Under the pieces are notes generated by a model. The model made no database searches. It had not been told where the DNA came from and saw only the letters and a program-made list of their open reading frames with translations. Position numbers and translations under genes: made by a program. 29,522 bases of DNA, from positions 1-29,522 of IMG/VR virus record IMGVR_UViG_3300030419_001047; one strand, given 5' to 3'. Below, piece after piece: positions 24,254 through 29,522 of this stretch (positions are counted from its first letter, which is position 1; each line of letters starts with the position of its first letter). The stretch comes from a virus.

Positions 24254-24346
24254 TCGGGGCCTGATTTCAGGGTAGCCGTTGGTTGGTTAGATGCAGTGCC
24301 AACTATGTTGGGTGGCTGCAGATACTACAAGATAACGCTTGTAGAA
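24254..24346 (-). other. Intergenic leader with three small inverted repeats
   Basis: This 93-base gap before the scaffold/capsid pair is the longest non-coding stretch inside the head module. It holds three inverted repeats: CTACAAG/CTTGTAG at 24325-24344 (7-pair stem, 6-base loop) right after the preceding stop codon, CCAAC/GTTGG at 24299-24311 (3-base loop), and CCTGA/TCAGG at 24260-24271, next to the start codon. None has a T-run, so they are not intrinsic terminators. RNA processing, mRNA stability or start-site control of the abundant head proteins is possible. I see no clear -10/-35 promoter. Confidence 0.5.
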
Positions 24347-25183
24347 TTACGTAGCACGAACAGGAATTGTTTTTTGTGGTGTTCCCTGTTGTTCCTGTGC
24401 TTGTTGTTCCTGTATTTTTTGTTCGGTAGCTGCTTTTCCTCGTTCATTTATCTTAGTAAGCCTATCACCACCAATTTCTTCTGCCATTGCTTTTGAGATT
24501 ATTACTTCACCGTTGCTTATAAGAACGTCCTCTGTACCTGTAGTCTGAGCAGATGGATCTTTTATATTTCCTATGTTTACTTTCTTGCCTTGTCTCTCTA
24601 AGCTTTCTGCAGCTTCTTCTATCATCTTTCGTATGTCCATACGTCCTGCAAATGTAACTGCTTCTGCGTTTAGTACAAAAGCTCCTTCGCTTGACTTAAT
24701 GGGTATGTCGTCTGCAACACCGCTGGTGTCTGCCCCTTCTACTGCAATCTCTCCAGTAGTTTCTTCACCTTCTGTAGGTTGAGACATGCCTAGAAGTAGC
24801 TCTTCTTGAGACGGTACTATTTCTGTGCTCTGGTCTGATCTCTCTACTACTTCGCCTAGCTGCAATGCTTGCATTTGTGTGTCTACTGGAACTTCTGTCT
24901 CAACAGTTGCAGGTTCTTCCGTTACTGGTTCCTCTACTATTGGCTCTTCCGCTACTGGTTCCTCTACCACTGGTTCTTCTTCTACCACTGGCTCTTCTTC
25001 TACCACTTCTTCGGTAACTGGCTCTTCTTCATCTTCTTCTAAAACCAAAGTAACACCAAGAGCTTTAGCAAAAATTTCTAAGCTATCTGAATCTGAAGTA
25101 TCCATTAAATTAATAACGGTATCCTGTTCAGCCTCTTCCATCCCTTCTACATTATCTTCAAACTGTTGTTGTGTTAGTTTCAT
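24347..25183 (-). CDS. Acidic repeat protein of the head module
   Basis: This is a 278-residue, very acidic protein. The N-terminal 45 residues are helical. Residues about 49-92 are a Glu/Pro/Val repeat (variants of EEPVVEE and EEPVTEE). The conserved-looking block DDIPIKSSEGAFVLNAEAVT (158-177 region), followed by VLISNGEVIISKAMAEEIGGD, is a pattern I know from phage virion-assembly proteins (P-x-x-SEGEFV-type), without a firm function. The C-terminus is Gln/Glu/Lys-rich. It lies between the endolysin and scaffold genes, so a head-assembly or minor virion role is likely. The repeat tract probably acts as a flexible acidic spacer. Confidence 0.55.
   Translation of the reverse strand: MKLTQQQFEDNVEGMEEAEQDTVINLMDTSDSDSLEIFAKALGVTLVLEEDEEEPVTEEVVEEEPVVEEEPVVEEPVAEEPIVEEPVTEEPATVETEVPVDTQMQALQLGEVVERSDQSTEIVPSQEELLLGMSQPTEGEETTGEIAVEGADTSGVADDIPIKSSEGAFVLNAEAVTFAGRMDIRKMIEEAAESLERQGKKVNIGNIKDPSAQTTGTEDVLISNGEVIISKAMAEEIGGDRLTKINERGKAATEQKIQEQQAQEQQGTPQKTIPVRAT
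24907..25037 (-). repeat. Glu/Pro-coding imperfect tandem repeat
   Basis: Short imperfect units of 15-18 bases built on a GAA-GAG-CCA-GT core code for the alternating EEPV(V/T/A/I)EE stretch at about residues 49-92 of the acidic head-module protein. Units differ mainly at one variable codon. The repeat lies wholly within the reading frame, so unit-number change would alter spacer length without breaking the frame. Confidence 0.65.
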
Positions 25184-25195
25184 GCGTTTATTCCA

Positions 25196-25681
25196 CTATG
25201 CCAAAAACAAATTATAAAATTCTCTATTACGATCCTCTAGTTCTCTTACTTCTCCAGAGGGTGTACGATAATATCTTTTGTACTCTTCTCTCATACCGTC
25301 TATGTCACCGTACACTGTTGCAGTTACGAATTTAGGAAACTTACGAAGACCATTACTGCCAAGATTAAAAACAAAGTCAGTAAATATTTCTTGGCAGTGT
25401 TGAGGTAGATCTTCAAAATTATCGCTTCCGTACTCGTTAATGACCTCTGCTGCATTTTCCGAAGCAGAGAAAATATCTTGATACAAAAGTCTTTCATTTT
25501 CTTCATCTGAAATTCCTTCTTTCATCCAATCTTCGCTGTCAAGTAGCTTATGGCCGTATCCTATCGTATCGTTTCCTCCTTCTGGTGATGGATGAGGAAA
25601 CCAAAATCCATCTGTGTATCCTAACTTAGCTCCGTTTTCTACTCGCTTAATGTAGTCTACAAATTCTCCTCGTACCTCCAT
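25196..25681 (-). CDS. Endolysin, GH24 (T4-type) lysozyme
   Basis: This 161-residue protein is counted from the ATG at 25681. The catalytic Glu is E15 (KRVENG), followed by D24 in LGYTDG and the family hallmark DTIGYGHK (38-45), which contains the catalytic-region T39. The T4 triad is E-D-T, and all three appear present. The conserved C-terminal segment FTDFVFNLGSNGLRKF is also seen. It cleaves the MurNAc-GlcNAc bond of peptidoglycan at lysis. There is no signal peptide, so it needs a holin. Start choice: ATG at 25681 overlaps the upstream stop as TAATG with AAGGGGG before it; a TTG two codons earlier is possible but less likely. It lies before the head genes, far from the holin. Confidence 0.88.
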   Translation of the reverse strand: MEVRGEFVDYIKRVENGAKLGYTDGFWFPHPSPEGGNDTIGYGHKLLDSEDWMKEGISDEENERLLYQDIFSASENAAEVINEYGSDNFEDLPQHCQEIFTDFVFNLGSNGLRKFPKFVTATVYGDIDGMREEYKRYYRTPSGEVRELEDRNREFYNLFLA

Positions 25682-28600
25682 TACCAAAGACCCCCTTCGT
25701 CACCACTGTATCCACCACCTTCTCCACCAAAACTACCTGCATCTGCACCTGCAGCGTCAGAAACTCCTGCATCATCATCAATTACGGACTGTGCTACTAG
25801 ACCGCCAGCTTGGGCTGCCAGTTCTTCTAGGTCTGGTGCTGTTGGAGGTGCAACAGGAATGGGTTCATTACCTCCTCTGGTTTCAGGATCGTAAGGCTCT
25901 ATGTCAACTGGAGCAAGAGGGTCTTTACTGTCATCTGGTGTTAACTTAATTTCTCCTCCAAAAATGTCAGCAGCAGCATCCTTAATAAACTCCAATACGG
26001 TTGGAATAGGACCTGCTGTGCCGATAGCTCTTGATGTTTCTCTACCTATATATGCTGGTGTCGGGTCGCCTCGTACAGTTACGACTGTTCTTCCAGTCCT
26101 TGCAGTAGCTCCTGCAAATTGATCACGACCTAATAGGCTTTCTATTTCTTGTGAATACGTAGGCACTTCTTCCTCGAAAGTTTTTCCTTCCCAAAATACT
26201 TCATCGTCTGGATCTACTTTACTAAGCAACTCTTGTTTATCTTTATCCCTAAAAATGTATTTAATAGTGCCACCAATCATATGCATAGAATCTTGTATTA
26301 ATTCCTTAGCCAGATTTTTTAAGCTGTCTTTATTTTTAATCTCGTTTTGTGATAGCAATTTACCTTTATCGTTCCTAACTTGAATTTCTGTATCTTTATT
26401 AACAGATATACTATTTGATTTTACTGATTCTCCTACCTTTGCAGTTACTGCAGCATTAGTAATTTCTATTCTATTACCGTCAGGTGTAAGCACTACTGCA
26501 TTATTACCACTTTTACTTTCTACTTTTCCATTGATAGTTTGTGTTTGATGTATATTTTCTAAGTTAGTATTTTTAGGTGCTGGTCGGGCTAAAGAAAGAG
26601 GCTGTCCTGCAGGACTTCTAAAGTCTTGTCCCTTTGCTGAATCTCTTCTCAACTCTGCATCTGAAGGGTCTACTTCAGGGTCTGGTTCTTTTGCTGCATC
26701 TATTCTATATTCTTCTTCAGGAGATAAATCTAATAGTCCTTCTGGCATAGCAAATTCTTTTGATTGAAAATCTCTTGTAGTAACCGCTTTATCTCCAAGA
26801 CCTCCTATAGTAGTCATGCCTCCAAAATCTGCAGGTCTATCGGGCAACGTAAATTCAGAACCCTCAATCTTCTTCACTTCGCTAGGTAAATAACGGTCAT
26901 CTGTTGCAGGTTCAAATAGATCAGCAGGTTCAAGTCTATCGGGCAACATAAATTCAGAACTAGGTTGATTCATTTTTGTTACACTATTTACGATAGTTTG
27001 CATATTACCAGCCAACTGACTTCTAGCCCGATTAAAAAGTTCTCTATTTTTATATGTTGTAATATCTACGGTATCTCTCATATTTTTTAATTGGTTCTCA
27101 ATTATATTCATACCGTCTCTAATCTTTTCTACAGTATTGACTGCGCTTTTGGTAGGGTCTTTTGAAAAATTTACTGCCCCTTCTAAAAGAGTAGACAAAT
27201 TCTTTTCGCCACTTACGCTTCTACCTTCAACAATCTCTTGATCCATAGCGTATGCGTCTGGAAAAAGAGGTACTTCTTCGTCAAAAAGAGTTTGTATAGT
27301 TTTATCTACTTTCTCTGAAGCATCAGCAATACTGACAACAGGATTGTTTAAAAGTTTTGGGTCTACATTTTCACCAAGATAAACTGATCTAGCCACTGCT
27401 TCTATAACTTTTTTATCTAGGGTAGTTCCCAAGACCCTAAGCTGGCCTAACTGTGATGTATATTCTTTATCTCTAGGATCAAATCCAAAAGCTGTAAATG
27501 TTCTGCCTGTTAAGTCTCTAGCTGTTTGTGCTATGTCTGTAGCCTCTTGGTTAAATCCTCCGTAGTTAAATTCAGAAGCACCTACCACAAAATCATGCCA
27601 TTGTTCTGCTGCTACAGAGTTAGGGTCCATCATATCAGAATAATCTTCACTCTCTAAGTTTTGATCTGTAAAAGCCTTAAAATTTTTACCTGCATCTCTT
27701 AAAAAGTCTCTTACCATTTTAGGACTAAATTCTGTAGTATAGTCATCAAAATTTTGATAGGAAGCCCTTGGATTTAACATACTCCAAGGTTGCAACCCCG
27801 ATTCATTAAAAGCTACAAAATAATCATTAAAGTTATTATAGTACGTCTCGATAGCAGGTTTGTGAATGTTTCCAACTTCTTGACTTAACTCTGCAATAGG
27901 TGTTTGGTCTGATAAACCTAGTCTTTGTGCGTGATTACTTAGTACACTAAGTATATGTTCACTAGCTTGAGCCTGTTCGGGATCTGTGTATAAAAGATTT
28001 CCGTCTGTAAAATGACCAGACATATCAAAATAAGACGACACACTAGGCATATTTTTAAGATCTGCCAGCGTCACATTAGGAAATTCTTGTGCAAATGTAT
28101 TAAGGTTAAAAGACGTATTCCACTTGCCACTAAAACTTTCTCCATCAATAGTAGTGCCTGTGTTAACATAGTTATCTATACCATTAGAATACGTTGCTGT
28201 ATCCTCATCATATTTAAACCCTCCTACCTGAGCAGCAGAAGCAAGTCTTTCATATCTGTCTTTTAAATCAGGATAATAGTCTGTAAAATTTCTTGCTCCA
28301 TATTGTATTGAGCTAAATACATCTCCTACAAAAGGAGTCATTTTCATAAGGGCAGTTATAAATCCTGGATACACAAGATTTTGATTTTCGTCTAGCACGT
28401 AGGATATTTTTCCATGAGCAAGATCTATGGAAGTAACATCTGGAATAGCTGCTCCGTATGTAAACACATTACCAAGACCTTTAAGAGCACTTACAGGGTC
28501 TGTTATAAACTCTGCTACTCCTTTTACTCTATCTCCTATTTCATCTTTTAAATTAGTAAAAAATTCTTCTGGAGAATTTGCACGAGTAAACATTCTACCA

Positions 28601-29376
28601 AGGTTTGTACCCACGTTATGTAAAACTGTAGCAGCACCAAGCCCACTAACAGTAGATGGCACACTGTTAAAATTAGTAATATCAGAAAACGCTTTTCCAG
28701 CGTCAATTGCTTGTGGAACACCAAGCAACACAGAATTGTTAAAAAAGTTTGTAGCTACGTTTTTTGATACGTCTGCAAAATTTTGTCCTCCCACTGTAGT
28801 AGCTCGTACTACATTTGTAAGAAGATTTGCTGTGCCTACGGCTCCTCTGGTAGTATCTGTAGCAAGAGGAGATATTTGATTACTTGTACCTGCAAAATCA
28901 GCTAATAAATCTATAGGGGTTGTTGTCTGTCCAGTGTCAAAAGTTCCTTCTATAGGATCAAAAGTATTTGCAGCCGTTCTAGCAACAAGAGGATCTAAGG
29001 TACTAAAATCTTGTAAAGGAATGTCTTCAAAAGTTTGTTTAAACACAGGTACTTCTGCTTGGCTTACTGAAGCACCAGAATCAATAAAGTCAGACACATT
29101 TGACTTAAATGCCTGTACAGAAGCAGCATTTCCACTTTGTAAATCTTCTACAGCTTCTATAAGTTCCGTATTTGCTCCTGCAGAACTAAGACTATTTACA
29201 AACGGTGTGTTTTTCTTTTTCTTTTTGCCACCAATAGCAGCTATTTCTAGCGAACCACCTACACCACCCTCTACGTCAATATTACCTTCTGGAAGAGTTT
29301 CTGTAACGCCTTTTGGCCCTCCAGTTAAATTGCTTATCTGATTAGCTAGGGCTTCTTGGTTTATTGGTGTTGTCAC
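25681..29376 (-). CDS. Large phage protein of unknown function, 1231 residues
   Basis: I do not recognise a family. The N-terminus has a Lys-run (GGKKKKKN, about 49-56), then a long Ser/Thr/Asn/Ala-rich region (60-350) with amphipathic helices. The middle is helical (350-760). Around 806-880 three blocks recur at 33-residue intervals (EFMLPDR, EFTLPDR, EFAMPEG). A small beta-rich stretch follows (about 930-990, GKVESKSGNNAVVLTPDG), and the end is Gly/Asp-rich (GGGYSGDEGGLW). There is no catalytic motif. The start is GTG at 29376, with AAAGGA upstream. It sits between a probable portal-side gene and the endolysin. Size and position suggest a virion or ejection-associated protein, but that is inference. 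Confidence 0.5.
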   Translation of the reverse strand: MTTPINQEALANQISNLTGGPKGVTETLPEGNIDVEGGVGGSLEIAAIGGKKKKKNTPFVNSLSSAGANTELIEAVEDLQSGNAASVQAFKSNVSDFIDSGASVSQAEVPVFKQTFEDIPLQDFSTLDPLVARTAANTFDPIEGTFDTGQTTTPIDLLADFAGTSNQISPLATDTTRGAVGTANLLTNVVRATTVGGQNFADVSKNVATNFFNNSVLLGVPQAIDAGKAFSDITNFNSVPSTVSGLGAATVLHNVGTNLGRMFTRANSPEEFFTNLKDEIGDRVKGVAEFITDPVSALKGLGNVFTYGAAIPDVTSIDLAHGKISYVLDENQNLVYPGFITALMKMTPFVGDVFSSIQYGARNFTDYYPDLKDRYERLASAAQVGGFKYDEDTATYSNGIDNYVNTGTTIDGESFSGKWNTSFNLNTFAQEFPNVTLADLKNMPSVSSYFDMSGHFTDGNLLYTDPEQAQASEHILSVLSNHAQRLGLSDQTPIAELSQEVGNIHKPAIETYYNNFNDYFVAFNESGLQPWSMLNPRASYQNFDDYTTEFSPKMVRDFLRDAGKNFKAFTDQNLESEDYSDMMDPNSVAAEQWHDFVVGASEFNYGGFNQEATDIAQTARDLTGRTFTAFGFDPRDKEYTSQLGQLRVLGTTLDKKVIEAVARSVYLGENVDPKLLNNPVVSIADASEKVDKTIQTLFDEEVPLFPDAYAMDQEIVEGRSVSGEKNLSTLLEGAVNFSKDPTKSAVNTVEKIRDGMNIIENQLKNMRDTVDITTYKNRELFNRARSQLAGNMQTIVNSVTKMNQPSSEFMLPDRLEPADLFEPATDDRYLPSEVKKIEGSEFTLPDRPADFGGMTTIGGLGDKAVTTRDFQSKEFAMPEGLLDLSPEEEYRIDAAKEPDPEVDPSDAELRRDSAKGQDFRSPAGQPLSLARPAPKNTNLENIHQTQTINGKVESKSGNNAVVLTPDGNRIEITNAAVTAKVGESVKSNSISVNKDTEIQVRNDKGKLLSQNEIKNKDSLKNLAKELIQDSMHMIGGTIKYIFRDKDKQELLSKVDPDDEVFWEGKTFEEEVPTYSQEIESLLGRDQFAGATARTGRTVVTVRGDPTPAYIGRETSRAIGTAGPIPTVLEFIKDAAADIFGGEIKLTPDDSKDPLAPVDIEPYDPETRGGNEPIPVAPPTAPDLEELAAQAGGLVAQSVIDDDAGVSDAAGADAGSFGGEGGGYSGDEGGLW
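26835..26960 (-). repeat. 99-base-spaced direct repeat inside the 1231-residue protein gene
   Basis: Twenty-seven bases at 26835-26861 and 26934-26960 are identical except for one position. Both code for SEF(T/M)LPDR in the same frame. The 99-base spacing equals 33 codons, and a third, more diverged copy of the peptide (KEFAMPEG) lies another 33 residues downstream. This looks like internal duplication with selection on the EFxLPDR peptide. Confidence 0.7.
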
Positions 29377-29408
29377 TCTTTAGGTATTCCTTTTGTTGAG
29401 TGTTGACT

Positions 29409-29522
29409 TCATCCTTCAGGGATAATAGGTGCTGTATCAGTTGGAGTCGGCCCTGCTGGTGGCGTACCTCCACCTCCTGGGTTTCCTGTATTAGGGCTTG
29501 GCGATCCTTGTCCTGCAGGTCC
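29409..29522 (-). CDS. C-terminal end of an upstream gene, possibly the portal
   Basis: An open frame enters from the right edge and ends with TGA at 29409-29411. Its 37 visible residues are Gly/Pro-rich (GPAGQGSPSPNTGNPGGGGT, then PPAGPTPTDTAPIIPEG). Such low-complexity tails are common at the ends of phage portal and other head proteins, and a portal would fit the gene order (portal, then head genes), but nothing in the tail itself identifies it. The next gene begins 32 bases later with a GTG. Confidence 0.5.
   Translation of the reverse strand, partial: GPAGQGSPSPNTGNPGGGGTPPAGPTPTDTAPIIPEG

Noticed and set aside
25682-25687. TTG start for the endolysin two codons upstream
   Set aside because: The ATG at 25681 overlaps the upstream stop (TAATG) and is spaced well from AAGGGGG; the TTG is less likely.
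26835-26960. Direct repeats considered as a CRISPR or attachment-site signal
   Set aside because: Only two near-identical copies exist, in frame and encoding the same peptide, with no spacer regularity; they are a coding repeat.
28427-29341. Plus-strand open frames opposite the 1231-residue gene
   Set aside because: They are antisense shadows of a Ser/Thr/Asn-rich gene, with no domain pattern and no start signals.

Overview
The window looks like the structural (late) half of a short-tailed, podovirus-like double-stranded DNA phage genome, probably marine. All convincing genes lie on the minus strand and are packed end to end with stop/start overlaps, so transcription runs from about 29522 down to about 111. 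The A+T-rich sequence, the tail-fibre and LamG/SPRY-type tail proteins typical of marine phages, and the GTA-type three-helix holin suggest an aquatic, probably alphaproteobacterial host. That host assignment is inference. I saw no tRNA, CRISPR array, integrase, transposase or replication gene, and no terminase. Those genes would lie outside the window.

In transcription order the layout is as follows. (1) 29522-25196: the Gly/Pro-rich end of an upstream gene (possibly the portal), a 1231-residue protein of unknown role with a degenerate 33-residue repeat, and a GH24 endolysin. (2) 25183-21936, head module: an acidic repeat-containing protein, a leader with three small inverted repeats, a scaffold-like protein, the major capsid protein behind a near-perfect Shine-Dalgarno, and a probable decoration protein, closed by a terminator-like hairpin. 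(3) 21865-12564, tail module: a 2-oxoglutarate/Fe(II) oxygenase, a tail adaptor carrying a carbohydrate-binding-like insertion, a nozzle/hub-like protein, a fibre, and a large multi-domain LamG/SPRY/discoidin-like adhesin with higher G+C than its neighbours. (4) 12561-10858: a cluster of small genes, including a 31-residue protein with 9 cysteines and a 52-residue protein sharing its CxxCxCxxC motif, three membrane or exported proteins (two overlapping as a possible spanin pair), and a 55-residue coiled coil. (5) 10854-564: a Gln/Asn-rich coiled-coil protein, two unknown proteins, and two giant proteins resembling the internal ejection proteins of T7-like phages. One of these carries a tail-lysozyme-like domain near its C-terminus. 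(6) 515-111: the holin. A strong plus-strand intrinsic terminator at 55-99 faces this operon, implying a convergent plus-strand operon to the left.

Together the genes build the head (scaffold, capsid, decoration), the short tail (adaptor, nozzle, fibres), the DNA-ejection apparatus (internal proteins with a wall-cleaving domain) and the lysis system (endolysin, possible spanins, holin). The lysis functions are scattered across about 25 kb rather than forming a cassette. The least explained parts are the small cysteine-rich pair, the 1231-residue protein, and the oxygenase sitting between head and tail genes.
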